From: Trichopria drosophilae
Lineage: Eukaryota > Arthropoda > Insecta > Hymenoptera > Diapriidae
NCBI GenBank assembly: GCA_030407085.1
Contig: CM059585.1
Span: 109,791,501-109,855,500 of the forward strand
Direction: 5' to 3'
Length of the DNA stretch: 64,000 nt
The translations under genes were made by a program, and so were the position numbers. Below, piece after piece: positions 37,920 through 49,593 of the stretch. The first letter of the stretch is position 1, and each line of letters opens with the position of its first letter. The notes beneath the pieces are model-generated. The model was not told the origin of the DNA and did not search any database. It saw nothing but the letters and a program-made list of their open reading frames with translations.

Positions 37920-39461
37920 TCAATTGAGGGGCCGGATCGTAGAACCGGCCCTGTGGGATTTTAGTTGGCCCCTGGATTTCTCCGGCTATAACTCAGCCAA
38001 TTTTCAACCTTTTCACGTGTAATTTTAACTGAATACTTCTTATAGTATTCTGAGAATAATAATACAAACGAAAAAATATTTTAAAAAGATATAACATTGC
38101 TTTTTGCTTCTAATAAACAATGGTTTATATATGGATACTTTCATTTGCTACGGGATCAATAATTCGATTACTAATATATACCTTAGACAACGGTTTCTTA
38201 AATTTTCGGATTCGCCGATTACGAATTTGATATCGAATTGTCAAAATTCAAAATGGCGGATCCAATATGGCGGACGAAAGTTATGAAACCAATCGGATTC
38301 TTTTGAAACGTATTGCACGGGGGTTTTCGAGGTAGCTGATTACGAATCTGATATCGGATTGTCAAAATTCAAAATGGCGGATACAACATGGCCGACGAAT
38401 TTTGTAAAATCAACTGGATTGCTCTAGAAACTTATTACTAGGGTTTTTTTGGGGTTGTTGATTACAAAAGAAAACTTCGAAAAACTATCATTAACAATGG
38501 TAATAACCATTAAAACTGGTATTTTTAAGCCACTTCGCAAGACTGTCTGATTTTATTTTTGTTAAAAAAAGGCACGAAATAAGAAAGCCAGGTTAATAAT
38601 ATTATTACGTATATATTTTATAATTACAGAGAAATGTATAATAATTTGTACGTTCATATTTTACAATGACTACAATCATCAAATCATAACATTAAAGTTT
38701 TATTCACTGTCTGACGAAATTGGGTTATCATTAGATGTTTTTTGCATTTTCCAAAACTTTAAAATATTCATTAAAGAATATTTTTCCTTCAGACGAAAGG
38801 AATTTCATCAGGCTTCTGAGATCGTCCATTTTTGCTTTTGTTAGCCCAACTAACGGAGGGCACTTTCTTTTAATATCTATGAGTTTTATTTTCGGCTTAA
38901 ACATGACTTTAGAATAGAAACATCTTGTAAATACATCGAACTTATTAAAAACTCCCGGACTCCCCCATTCGCAATAGTTGAGAATGCACAAAATATTATT
39001 CATGATTTTGAGAAATCCTTTAAAGGTATTTAACTATACCAAAGTGTGTAAAGATAAGCGAAGCTCGTGTTATTCATTATTTACCTACCGGTGAAGTAGA
39101 GTTCTTCAACAACTACAAGAATGAAAGTCCATCTATTTTGACAATTCGATATCAGATTCGTAATCGGCGACCGCGAAAATATAAGAAACCGTTGTCTGAG
39201 GTATATATTAGTAATCGAATTATTGATCCCGTAGCAAATGAAAGTATCCATCTATAAACCATTATTTATTAGAAGCAAAAAGCAATGTTATATCTTTTTA
39301 AAATATTTTTTCGTTTGTATTATTATTCTCAGAATACTATAAGAAGTATTCAGTTAAAAGTACACGTGAAAAGATTGAAAATTGGCTGAGTTATAGCCGG
39401 AGAAATCCAGGGGCCAACTAAAATCCCACAGGACCTGTTCTACGATCCGGCCCCTCAATTG
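37920..39461. mobile_element. Nested palindromic element (TCAATTGAGGGGCCGG ends) in the left arm
   Basis: The left end TCAATTGAGGGGCCGGATCG is mirrored at 39442-39461. Arms of about 330 bp. The uninterrupted right arm of the host element (about 42745-42795) shows the empty site. Modules with ATGGCGGATCCAATATGGCG lie at 38253 and 38372. The loop (38560-39100) carries a 90-codon frame. Confidence 0.7.
38731..39003 (-). CDS. Unrecognised 90-codon frame in the loop of a palindromic element
   Basis: Basic, hydrophobic frame beginning MNNILCILNYCEWGSPGVFN with KCPPLVGLTKAKMDDLRSLM and ending FNEYFKVLENAKNI. The '(P)PLxxxKxxDLxxLxKF....FY' flavour reminds me of C-termini of uncharacterised insect transposon proteins, but I cannot name a family. 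It is the only frame in the element, lies in its unpaired loop and is surrounded by non-coding arms. It could be the 3' remnant of a lost transposase gene. Confidence 0.3.
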   Translation of the reverse strand: MNNILCILNYCEWGSPGVFNKFDVFTRCFYSKVMFKPKIKLIDIKRKCPPLVGLTKAKMDDLRSLMKFLSSEGKIFFNEYFKVLENAKNI

Positions 39462-39764
39462 ACCTCCAATAGAAAAATGTTTTATGGGAATGTTGTAGGT
39501 ATAAAAAAGATCTACATTGTATACATCATTTTTCACATAACCTCAAAGTTTCAGAAAAAAATCGAAAAACTCGTGTTTTTAATATTTTTCGCGCTAAAAA
39601 ATGATTTTTTTTTTCAAATTTTTAGGAGACTTATCTTTTTTTATCCCGAATAGGCTGCAATTTTTTTTTAAGTTTATTATATATATATTCGTTTCTTTTT
39701 ATTGATTAAAAGCCGATAAAACACCTATATTTTCCAGTGAAAAATCTAATGTCACAACAGCAGA

Positions 39765-40577
39765 GAATGGAACTTTATTTAATGGAATTTGTTTCTCTTT
39801 TGCGATTTTGATTTATTTTTCTTGCGTTTTTGAGTTTCCCCTTTTTAGTATGGTTTTTAAATTTGCGTTTCATTTAGTGTTTAGAATATTTGCGTATTTA
39901 ATTTTAGTGTAGTTTGTGCGTACTGAGGATTATTGAGAATTAAAAATTGATTAATTAAGTAAGTAGATTAAAATTGCGTATCCATATTTTCCCTTTTCCT
40001 TCACCTTTTCTTTTTTTTTACTATAGTGTTATTTCGGTCATTTTAAAAGTAATTTCACCTTCGCGTCGAATTTCGAACCCCTAATTAGATAGTCCCTTTT
40101 GGCGTGTCCCATTTCTTTTATCGTTATTTTATTGTTATTTATTATTTGTAATTTTTATTAATATATGTTTGTGGTGTTTTATATTTTGTCTTTTACAATT
40201 TATTTATTAACCCCTCCATAATACGGGTTATAGTTGAACTATCTACTTTCAGATGGTATATGAATCAATTTACATTTCTATACAAGAAAGTGTCAAAAAC
40301 CTCGAAAAACTCGATTTTCAACATTAATATTTAAAAGAAAGAAACAAGTGTAATTCTGTTATTGTAAAATTGTTGTTATTACGTAATTTGTTTTATTGTG
40401 TAATTGAGTTGTATATTTTATCAGTTAATAAATAAATAGAAATCTAGTTTTTTTTATATTTTCGTGTTTTTTGCACTTTTTTTGAATAGAAATGTAAATT
40501 AATTCATATATCATCTGAAAGTAGATATTTGAACGAACAAATTCCATTAAATAAAGCTCTATTATCTACATTCAAAA
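39765..40577. repeat. Smaller inverted repeat inside the 5.5-kb element
   Basis: 'atggaactttatttaatgga' (39767) is answered by 'tccattaaataaagctct' (40545), and 'agttgaactatctactttca' (40232) by 'tgaaagtagatatttgaac' (40517). The loop is AT-rich and non-coding. Confidence 0.6.
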
Positions 40578-40766
40578 TGAAGACAAGTCTTCGAAAATTG
40601 GTTTCTTCTTAATCCGTAATATATTTAAAATAGGTATGTTTGTTGAGTTTATTTTCTCGGTGTATCGGATAGTGAAAATTAGAATAAAAATTAAAACGAA
40701 GAAAATTACGTTTCGGTCAAGAATTTTTGACCCTTTTCAGAAATTTATTCTGTAATATAATAATAA

Positions 40767-40925
40767 TACAAATTAAAAATGAAAAAAATGAAATACAATA
40801 AAAAATGAAAAAATGAATAGCAATAAAAAGAATGAAAAAATGAATAACAATAAAAAAGATGATGATCAAATGAATAACAATTGTAAGAAAAATGAAAAAT
40901 TGAAAAATGATATGATTACATAACT
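40767..40925. repeat. A-rich tandem repeat (ATGAATAACAATAAAA-type)
   Basis: Four to five imperfect units of about 26-30 bp, each with AATGAAAAAATGAATAAC AA words. Confidence 0.7.
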
Positions 40926-41148
40926 ATCGAGGAAAAACATTGACAAATCGTATCTGATATGCTGAATTCTTACCTTTTTTAAAAAAACGTAGATCTTTAT
41001 TAAAATCCAAGATGCGATCACCACTCCAAGGATTAAAAAAATTAAAGGAAGATGTAACCTATAAAAAAATGGATGGAATTAGTTTCAAAAGAAACTAAGT
41101 AAGAACACAGCACGAAATACATACGAGTCACACGATGTTATATGTTAA

Positions 41149-42455
41149 CCCATTAACGCCTGAAATGACAATTTTTATACTTCATTTTCGATCAAGTATT
41201 TCGTATCAAAATCAAAGTTGAAAACAATTGAAAGGTACGTATCCTACTATTTTCGAGATCGCTCTTCAAGATTCCGAGATCAAAATTGAGTTTCAGCAAT
41301 CAGAAATTCCAATATGGCGCCGAATATGAAAAAAATTTCAAAAAAATTGGAAATTTTTTATTCTTATCAATTTTTTTCGAGCTATTAGAATGTTGGAATT
41401 TTATTAAAACCTTGCATAATGGTGCATAAAATAGTTGAATTTTAAGAAAAAATTTTACTTTTATATCCTACATCATTTTAACAACCTCAAAATGGCGTCA
41501 ACAATGAAAATTTGTTTCAGAAATTTCTGGACGCTCTAACTAAAAAATTACGAACTTTTTAAAAAAAATGCCTAGAATGAAAAGTTCTTAAAATTCATCA
41601 AGCGATATAGTGGAATTTTTTCAAAATTTGTTGATGACATTTTGAGAAATTTTGTTTCAACATTTTTTTAAAAATTGTAATTTATTTGCAAAAAATTCAG
41701 AAAAAAATTTAGTGTATTCTCTGATGAATTCTAAGAGTTATTTGTTCTTTGCAATTTTTTCAAAAAGTTGATAGTTTTCGATGAAATGAATTTCAAATAT
41801 TATAGTTTAGGATTTTTCCCCCCAAAAAACTATTAACTGTTGGAAAAAATTGCAAAGAACAAAAAACTCATGGAATTCATAAGTGAATACACCAAATTTT
41901 TTTCAGAATTTTTCATAAATAAATTATAATTTTGAAAAAAATTTTGACCAAAAATTTCTCAAAATGTCATCACAAAAATCTTAAAAAATTCCACTACATT
42001 TCTCGATTAATTCTAAGAACTTTTCATTCTCAACATTTTTTTATAACAGGACGTAGTTTTTGAGTTAGAACGTTCAGAAATTTTTCGAATAAATTTTCAT
42101 TGTTGACGCCATTTTATGGTCGTTACAATGATGTGGGGTATAAAAGTAAAATTTTTTCTTAAAATTCAACTATTTTATGCACCATTATGCAAGGTTTTAA
42201 TAAAATTCCAACATTCTAATAGCTCGAAAAAAATTGATAAGAATAAAAAATTTCCAATTTTTTTGAAATTTTTTTCATATTCGGCGCCATATTGGAATTT
42301 CTGATGGCTGAAACTCAATTTTGACCTCGGAATCTTGAAGAGCGACCTCGAAAACAATAGGATATGTACCTTTCAATTGTTTTCAACTTGGATTTTGATA
42401 CGAAATACTTGATTGAAAATGAAGTATAAAAAATGCTATTTCAGGCGTTAATGGG
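41149..42455. mobile_element. 1.3-kb near-perfect palindrome flanked by TTAA (CCCATTAACGCC ends)
   Basis: TTAA at 41145-41148 and 42456-42459. Both ends read CCCATTAACGCCTGAAAT inward. Arms of about 650 bp meet near 41803 with little loop. Both arms hold the ATATGGCGCCGAATATG block (41313 and 42273). It has no module of the GATTACGAATC type and no coding frame above 60 codons. Its termini match the 19228-21796 family. Confidence 0.85.
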
Positions 42456-43085
42456 TTAAACTGACGAAAATGTAAATATTTGTCAATGTTAAACCTTTAC
42501 AATACTTTGAAGGAACTTTGAACTCTATTATCTACAGTTTTAATATTAGATTTTTCACTGAAAAATATATGTTTTTTTATCGGTTTTTAATAAAAATTTC
42601 AAACAAAAAAAATAATGTTTGAGCACGAAAAATATTAAAAATAAAAAACACGGGATTTTCGATTTTTTTCTGAAACTTGGAGGTTATGTGAAAAATGATG
42701 TGTACAAAAATTGTAGATATTTTTTATACCTACAACATTCCCATAAAACATTTTTCGATTGGAGGTCAGTTTTCGCTGGTAATAACGAAAAATCGCTGGA
42801 AAAATGGTAGATCACCTATAATCACCTATATTTGGAGAAAACGATCAGCTGGGATTTAGCGAGTTGCAAAATTTTGAAGCTAAATAGTTGTACAAATAAA
42901 GCCGTGGAGGCCATTTTTCTTCACATTTTTGTCAGATTTATGACCCTTTCAGGATAGCTGTGGCCGCGAAGGTTAGGTTCGGACGCAATGGAGAAGGGAA
43001 ACCGACCGAAGGGGAATATATGCAATAAGAGATCCTAAATCCAGAGAATAAGAGATGTCTAGAGAATAAGGGAGACCCTACTGTA

Positions 43086-43480
43086 TATACATTTTCAGGT
43101 AAGAGTATGTAATTGTGTTTTGATATAAGGCACCATGATCAGAGATTAATAATCTCTGCCATGATTACAGGTGGTGGTATTTTAAAAGAATATAAAGAAA
43201 AAAAAGTAAGAAATGGGTAGAAAGGAATCTTTCAATTGTTTTTTTATATTGTGCTTGTTCACTTGCCTGGCTGACATTGTATAAATATCACCGCGGTAAT
43301 TTGTGTCGCGAAGAAGATGACTAAGGATCGGTGCCAATTCCGATTGTATTCACTTTAGATTAAGTCGAACTTGGCTCAAAATTCACTTTAAGAAACTTAG
43401 ATCGTACAAATATGTGACGTTATGATGTCACGACGTTTTATGGAGATGGCTAATATACAGGGAGTTCCTTTTGTCTAATA
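43086..43480. other. Non-coding stretch between elements
   Basis: No gene. Includes a 'ctctgatcatg / catgatcagagatt' type dyad at 43133-43165. Confidence 0.4.
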
Positions 43481-43988
43481 CAATGGCCCTCCCCTTATTT
43501 TAACTCCTATTATTTTAACTGCGTCTTTTATTTTAACTTTCTTTCGTCCCTTATGTTAACTTCTTCCCCTCGTGAGTTCCCCCACCATTCGCCATTTGAA
43601 AGTGTTCAAAAGAGTGCGGACTGCTGTTGACGCTTGCGCATACATGTGAGGAAAGACGCCACTATATCTCCTCTCCCTGTTTTTATTCTTTCATACTATC
43701 AGTGGTGAGGATGAGGAGGAACTATAAAATAACACACACAGCACACTGTCCTGGGGACGTCCTCAGGAGCTCCTCAGGACGTCCAAATGTCCGCTTTTAT
43801 CATCCTGTTAACGTCCACAGGAAATCCTCAGGACACAGGACGCCTTGAGGACGTTAATAGGACGATAAAAGCCGACATTTGGACGTCCTGAGGAGCTCCT
43901 GAGGACGTCCCCTTGACAGTGTGCTTGTGGGAGGAAGAAGCCGCCAGCTTCCTTGACTCAAAAAGTTAAAATAAGGGGAGGGCCACTG
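43481..43988. mobile_element. Pogo-like MITE, CTTATTTTAAC subfamily, with a nested hairpin element
   Basis: TA at 43479-43480 and 43989-43990. Ends are CAATGGCCCTCCCCTTATTT and, inward from the right, CAGTGGCCCTCCCCTTATTT. The word TTATTTTAAC is iterated at 43495, 43510 and 43529 plus TTATGTTAAC at 43551. The right TA is shared with the next element. Carries 43741-43924. Confidence 0.8.
43741..43924. mobile_element. 184-bp hierarchical palindrome (GCACACTGTC ends)
   Basis: Both ends read GCACACTGTC inward and the two halves pair across nearly the whole length. Each arm is itself built of small palindromes: GGACGTCC, CCTCAGG, GGAGCTCC, CCTCAGG, GGACGTCC in sequence. A TTAACGTCC/GGACGTTAA pair lies near the centre. 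Non-coding MITE; superfamily unknown. Confidence 0.8.
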
Positions 43989-43990
43989 TA

Positions 43991-44969
43991 GTGGATTCCT
44001 GAGTTGATTCTAAGTAACTTTTCCAGTAAAAAAATTGGATCTGAGGTTCAGAATTTAAGTGAAGAGCCACTGAAATTTAGAAAAAAAACTTTTTTTGCAA
44101 TAACTCGGCTTCCTTTCAAGTTATTGCAATGAAAGATGGCTCATTTTCAAGCTTATTTTAAGCCATACAATTCATTCTGCAGAACATTTGTCCTGCGGTG
44201 AATATTTCTGAAGTTATGGCCTCGAAAATGGTAAAAAAGGCCAATTTTTGCGGTTTTTCACATCTAACTCATTTTGCAAAATAACTAACGAAATGTCAAA
44301 CTAGAAAAAGTTGTAGAGCTTGAAAAGATGAAGAATTTACCCCCTCATAACTTCGTTTTTAATGAAAATTGAGTCCGCGGGAACTCTTTTAATGTCGTAG
44401 AATTGACGTCAGTACCAAACGCGTTAATTTATATTAAATTTATTCAAAATAAAAATTAATCAGATTTTTATATTCAAATAAAATTTATATTAAATTTATT
44501 CAAAATAAAAATTAATCAGATTTTAATATTGAAATAAAATTTATATTAAATTTATTAAAAATAAAAATTAATTCGTCTTTTTTTCCAATTTTCATTAAAA
44601 ACGAACATATGAGGGGGCAAATTCTTCGTCTTTTCAAGCTCTACAACTTTTTCTGGTTTGACATTTCGTTAGCTAGTTTGCGAAATGAATTAGATGAGAA
44701 AAACCGCAAAAATTTGCCTTTTTTACCATTTTGAGGCCATAACTTCAGAAATATTCACCGCGGGACAAATGTTATCAGGAATGAATTGTAGGGCTTAAAA
44801 AAAGCTTGAAATGAGCCCTCATTCCCTGCAACAACTTGAAAAAAAGCCGGGTTATTGCAAAAAAAAGTAAATTTTTTTTCTAAATTTCATGGCTCTTCAC
44901 TTAAATTCTGAGCCTCAGATCCAATTTTGGTACAGAAAAAAGTTACTTAGGATCTACTCAGGAATCCAC
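43991..44969. mobile_element. 979-bp foldback element flanked by TA
   Basis: TA at 43989-43990 and 44970-44971. Ends are GTGGATTCCTGAGTTGATTC and, inward from the right, GTGGATTCCTGAGTAGATCC. Arms of about 430 bp, with the loop filled by a 56-bp tandem repeat. It lies back to back with the MITE ending at 43988, sharing one TA. Non-coding. Confidence 0.8.
44428..44583. repeat. 56-bp tandem repeat, about three copies, in the foldback loop
   Basis: TTTATATTAAATTTATT starts at about 44428, 44484 and 44540. Units differ by a few bases. Confidence 0.8.
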
Positions 44970-45321
44970 TATTTCCTTCTAAAAGAATTTCATTGTCTTG
45001 AATAATTTTAAAATTTTGGTTTTCACTTGTTTTTTTAGTTGTGGGTAATGACTGCATTCCCCTAGATTTTAAAATATTCTTTTCTATGTCCGATATAGGG
45101 ACATATCCTCGACCGCGAATCGAATCGTCCAAAAGATCAAAAGACTCTCGCAATTCTCGGAGATTTAACGAAATTGAATCCGAATTTTTAGAAACTGTTT
45201 TATCGTCATCGGAATAATTACTTTCATTGTCATTTTCGTTATCAGTCAAATTAATAGAGATAGGCGAGTTTTCCTCAATATCTATGTCACTTGACATTTC
45301 CAAAAGCAACATTGGATACAA
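44970..45321 (-). pseudogene. Acidic open frame interrupted by a foldback element
   Basis: About 117 codons from an ATG at 45321 (or the in-frame ATG nine codons later, MSSDIDIEENSPISINL), rich in D/N/S, then SLNLRELRESFDLLDDSIRG, RGYVPISDIEKN and KIIQDNEILLEGN, where the 43991-44969 element begins. If both adjacent elements (43481-44969) are removed the frame runs about nine codons further to a stop. No family recognised. The acidic start resembles N-termini of piggyBac-like transposases, but that is only composition. Confidence 0.35.
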
Positions 45322-45790
45322 AATCTATACATTTCTTTCCGTGTTTCGTGAGAATGAAAATAAAGTTACATTCGTGGTCATAGCCTCCTATCGATAGAAG
45401 ACGAACTATTCCTTTCCTTTCAAGTGATTCCACAGAGAAAAGTGTTTTTTACCCAGTATTAGAATTATTCTTATGCCCCGTAAAAGATAGTATTTTACGC
45501 ATAGGGATTGCCATATTTCTATTACCGGTTAAAAGACGAAGATTGTAGATTATTCTAACCAATATGTCAGTTTATTTTAGCCTTTTCTTTTTAACTAAAA
45601 GCAATTTTTGTTTATGGAAATTTATCTAGCAAATTAATAAATAAATAAAAATTAAAATATTAAAAATGCCTTCTTTTAGTCATAATAAAACATTCTTTTA
45701 AAATAGGAGAGTTTAATACAGTTTCGTATAACCTGTCAAAAACAAATGCTGAAAGACGAAGGATTTTACTAGTTATAATATTTCTTTTAA
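45322..45790. other. Non-coding stretch
   Basis: No gene or known repeat recognised; ends in the TTAA of the next element. Confidence 0.4.
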
Positions 45791-47184
45791 GGACGTTCCT
45801 GCGCGAGAAAGAGACAGCTGTATCGCCTTCTCACTCTTTCTCCCAATGCGCACAAGTCCCACTGCGCCGATTGTGCGATGTGGCAACGTTGAGAGCTGCT
45901 TAAACTACAAAATTCAAATATGGCACTCTAGACAAATTCCAAGTGATACTCGATCATTTGGTTCTTTCACAAAATATGCCAAAATCACAGTATCCTTACG
46001 CTTCCATAGGCAATAAAAATTGATGATATTGAAATAATTAAAGGTAGGCGGTAATAAATAAGTACAATAAATACTGTGTTCGTAACCGATTTTGTCTCAA
46101 TTTATTACTTATGTGCCCATGTTTATATTCTAATATTCTGCAGTTGCATATCCATAAAATAATAGCAGATATACATAAAAGAAAGTTACTTATACGTATT
46201 ATATTATTGAAAGGTTTGTAGTCGGCAAATTAGACAAACAATACCATTGAAATTTTTCACTTTTCAACCACAAGTTTATTTTTGATAGCTGAGAAGGGAA
46301 TCAAATATTATAAAGGCAACTCAAAAAACAAATAAATAAAAAAAAATCCTGAATTCAAATATATACAATTTAATTAGTATGAAAAGCCATGAATTTCTAC
46401 GTAACGAAGTCAAGATATGAGAGAGCAAACCGAATGTAAAATTTCTATTCAGCAACCCAAAAACAGGATCAAAAACTCACTCTTATCGATTTCAACACGA
46501 ATTTAATTTTCTGATGTTGTATTTAAATTAAAAATTGAAATAAAAACATGATATTAGAAAATTGAACGAAATGAGGTTACAGACTTTACACCTCAATAAC
46601 CTCAATTTATTTATTTGCTTCACTGTTGGTTCCGTTGTCCTGTTACATACTTCAATGTATTAATAAATAAGTACAGTTTTATAATTTATTATTAAAAAAA
46701 TTAACAATAAACAAGTCCGATTACATGCATCTGTTACACAAAAACTACCTGTCTTGGTAGAGGTGGTAGCACTGGTCTTGGCTCAGCTGCGAACGAATGC
46801 GACGTTGCCACTGCTTCCCGCGCCTTGATAGTTCCGATCGAAAAAGCCGTTCATTGCATACTTTGCACAAGGATATTTCAAAATCTAATACTGAATGCCC
46901 TATAGAATTTGTGTTCGTTTTATTTCTTATAGTTTTCCGCATGACATACTAGTTTTTCAAAAAAATCTATAGACAATTTTTTCCGCAATCTAAGAAAATA
47001 GCCGTTTTTCATGGCTTTGGTATAGGGAACACATGTAAAATTCAGAAACTTTGAAGCTGAATATCTCAAAATCTGATATTGATTCGATACCTCAACTTTC
47101 GCCCACATATAAAGTACACTTCAAATAATCTTTTCGCGAAGTTTCGAGAAAATCTGTAGAAAATCGATTTTGGCAGGAACGTCC
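45791..47184. mobile_element. 1.39-kb TTAA element (GGACGTTCCTGC ends)
   Basis: TTAA at 45787-45790 and 47185-47188. Inverted ends of 12 bp are GGACGTTCCTGC on both sides. A short inner inverted match ('gtggcaacgtt' at 45889 against 'gcgacgttgcca' at 46799) exists, but most of the interior is not palindromic. Interior AT-rich; no recognisable transposase. Frames of 62-65 codons are unassigned. Confidence 0.65.
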
Positions 47185-47188
47185 TTAA

Positions 47189-48130
47189 GGGCTATAATGC
47201 ACTGTTTTAAAAGCCAAGGGATAGTAACTGATAAAATACACTTTTCTCGGTGTAGTTACGTCATCTTTTAAAAGCATCGAGTTATCTTCTAACAGCGTAG
47301 TTTCGTAGTTTTTAGTGACGGCCCACTCTTTTAGAAAATAAGAAAGCCATGAAACAAATTAATGTTGCCAAATCAAGGTTAAAAAAACGTTTAAACGTAA
47401 ATTTCTACTTACAAAAAAATGTTTCTGTAAAGGTACACATATTGTTGTGTTTGGAACAAATTTATATATGCAATGTATGTGTTTTCAGTACCTCGGCATA
47501 AGTTTTCTGCAGTATTCCTACGCCATTACACTACGAATAGGTACATGTAGATCGGCTGCAGACGCAACAAAGACTACTTGAAAGCGACTGGGTAAAAAAT
47601 TGATGGATAAATAAAATATTAGCTATGTTCGAAAATATGGTATAACTGCAGAATAACTACAGCACCTCGAAAAAAAAATTTATAAAGCTATTTTGACGTA
47701 TTTTTGCCTCCTGATTACGAATATGATAATAAAATTTGGCAGTCGGATATATTGAAACCGCTATCTTGAAAAAACTGTCAAAAAACACGATGTTTTCCAG
47801 TTTTTTACATTTATTTCGAAAAATACGCAACTTACGAAAAAATGTTTCAAATAAAAAATGTAAAGAATGAAATTCTGTTGTGAAATTCATAAAAAAAATT
47901 ATTACGTGGGGGGGGGGGGGCAATAACACCCTGAAAAAAGCGTGTTAAAAATACAACGATATATGTTTTATTATAGGACAATTCTGTAGCTCATTAAAAA
48001 AAAAACAGTGGCGCCAAAACGGCCGCGTCCAAACTGTCGCGGCAAAATGGTCGCGCCAAAACGTCCAAACCCGTTACTTCCGGTCAAAGTATTTCTATAT
48101 TTTTCCAACTCTGAGGATTCTTAATCTGGT
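47189..48130. other. Non-coding stretch with an old dispersed repeat and a G-run
   Basis: 47690-47820 is related to 3800-3920 (see that entry). A run of eleven G at 47909-47919 stands out in AT-rich DNA. Confidence 0.4.
48010..48068. repeat. 14-bp GC-rich tandem repeat
   Basis: Four degenerate 14-mers of the form GGYCGCGYCAAAAC (GTGGCGCCAAAAC, GGCCGCGTCCAAAC, TGTCGCGGCAAAAT, GGTCGCGCCAAAAC), far richer in GC than the surroundings. Confidence 0.75.
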
Positions 48131-48134
48131 TTAA

Positions 48135-48603
48135 CCCTTTGCGGCACAGTGGTTCCGATTGGAACCACTTTTTTGTAAACAATTTTTTTACGAATTTGAA
48201 GTAGTTTTTATTCCATTTATCCGCTAATTTTTTGTGTTACATGTTCATGAGGTGTTAAAATATCAAAATTTATGCACAGATTATGTAAAATTATTGTCAT
48301 TTTGTTAATAATTAATAAACAAAGTGTAAAAATTGTCATTCTTAGATAAAAAAATCATTATCGACGAACCTTTTAGAGAAAATCTTAGGAAGCTGCTTAC
48401 TTGGGGGGTTTTGGGGTCGCTGATTACGAATATGGCCTCAGATTTTGAAAATTCAAAATGGCGGATTCAAGATGGCCGACTGAAATTCTGCCATTTTGAA
48501 TGTTCAAAATCTGAGTTCAGATTCGCAATCAGCGAACCTAATAACCCCCGAGTACCCAGTTTCATTAAAAATGGTTCACTAGAAAAATGTATGCCGCAAA
48601 AGG
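48135..48603. mobile_element. 469-bp TTAA MITE of the piggyBac-like family
   Basis: TTAA at 48131-48134 and 48604-48607. Ends are CCCTTTGCGGCACA and, inward from the right, CCTTTTGCGGCATAC. A hairpin with arms GTGGTTCC/GGAACCAC and loop GATT begins 15 bp in. One plus module (48418-48480) and one inverted module (48490-48560) form the interior. The termini closely match the intact 21845-25557 element, so cross-mobilisation is likely. Confidence 0.85.
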
Positions 48604-48607
48604 TTAA

Positions 48608-49340
48608 GAGGTATCTGTATAGAATTTAGTTTCTTAGATAAAATCTAGGTACATGTCTTGCCTCCAGCACCTATTAGGTATTTTCTCTAATTTTTATTGG
48701 TGGCGTTTGCGGGTCTGGTCACTACTGTTTGATAGTACCTCATTTACGGTTTGCCTGAAGACGAAAAGTCTAGGACATAATTCTCAGAATATAATTTTTC
48801 CCTTTGGGACTTTACACTGGATATCTCATTGTTCATGCTACCAGATATAAATACCCTGTTAGCCTCATCTCCAAGCATGTGGGAAGCAATGAAACTGTAT
48901 TACTTCTGAATCCTTCTGACTCCGTGGATAAATATTTAAGATTATAATTTCTTTTTTTAAAGGTTGAAAACATTCGTGAAAATGTTATTGGATATTTCAA
49001 GATTACTGTGTTTGATCTCTCTTGATCAAAAACCTCCACGGCTACAAACTCAAAAAATGAGTACGTTTGCCTAATCAGAAATGTCCAAATTATAAATATA
49101 AAATGGCACCGGACCAGACGAAGTAATGAATTTAGTCATTTCGGCAATAAAATACCCTTGTAAATATTTATCAAACGTCGATGATTCAGAACTACAAGAG
49201 CATAGAACATGGAAGGATTATTAAAAACAAAATGTTTAAAATATGATTAGATTTTAGAATCCATCCATAGAGTATAAGAAAAATTGTTAGAAACATTGAA
49301 AAAATACAGCCTTTTCTTTACGGTTGCATATTCCACAGTA
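48608..49340. other. Non-coding stretch
   Basis: No gene recognised; short frames only. Confidence 0.4.
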
Positions 49341-49591
49341 CAGTAGTCCTTCTCTTATTCTAATTTGTCCAGTCAGGCAAGATGGCGGCTTTCTTCCCTT
49401 ATTCTAATTTCCCCCTCTCCCCCACTACTTAGATTTGTAGTTTCACTTTTGTCTCTTTTTCTTTTGTTGCGCATGCGCCGTTATTTGTATTTAGAAATTC
49501 TACACGTCAACACACGTAAGTGGGGAGAACGCGTGAGGGGAAATATTAGAATAGGAGAAGAGAAAAAATTAGAATAAGGGAAGGAGTACTG
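49341..49591. mobile_element. Pogo-like MITE, CTTATTCTAAT subfamily (copy 2)
   Basis: TA at 49339-49340 and 49592-49593. Ends are CAGTAGTCCTTCTCTTATTC and, inward from the right, CAGTACTCCTTCCCTTATTC. CTTATTCTAATT is iterated at 49352 and 49398, and its complement at 49547 and 49568. 251 bp. Confidence 0.8.
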
Positions 49592-49593
49592 TA

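Larger units (their letters stand above)
37607..43083. mobile_element. 5.5-kb TA-flanked palindromic element, CTCCCTTATT subfamily, with nested insertions
   Basis: TA at 37605-37606 and 43084-43085. Ends are CAGTAGGGTCTCCCTTATT read inward from both sides. GGTCTCCCTTATT recurs at 37654 and its complement pattern AATAAGAGAT at 43024 and 43047. The arms are complementary from the termini past 37910 (right arm from 42780 outward), then continue beyond the insertion 37920-39461 to about 39790 and from about 42540. A second inserted palindrome is 41149-42455. Far larger than the other CAGTAG elements; no transposase seen. Confidence 0.75.
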
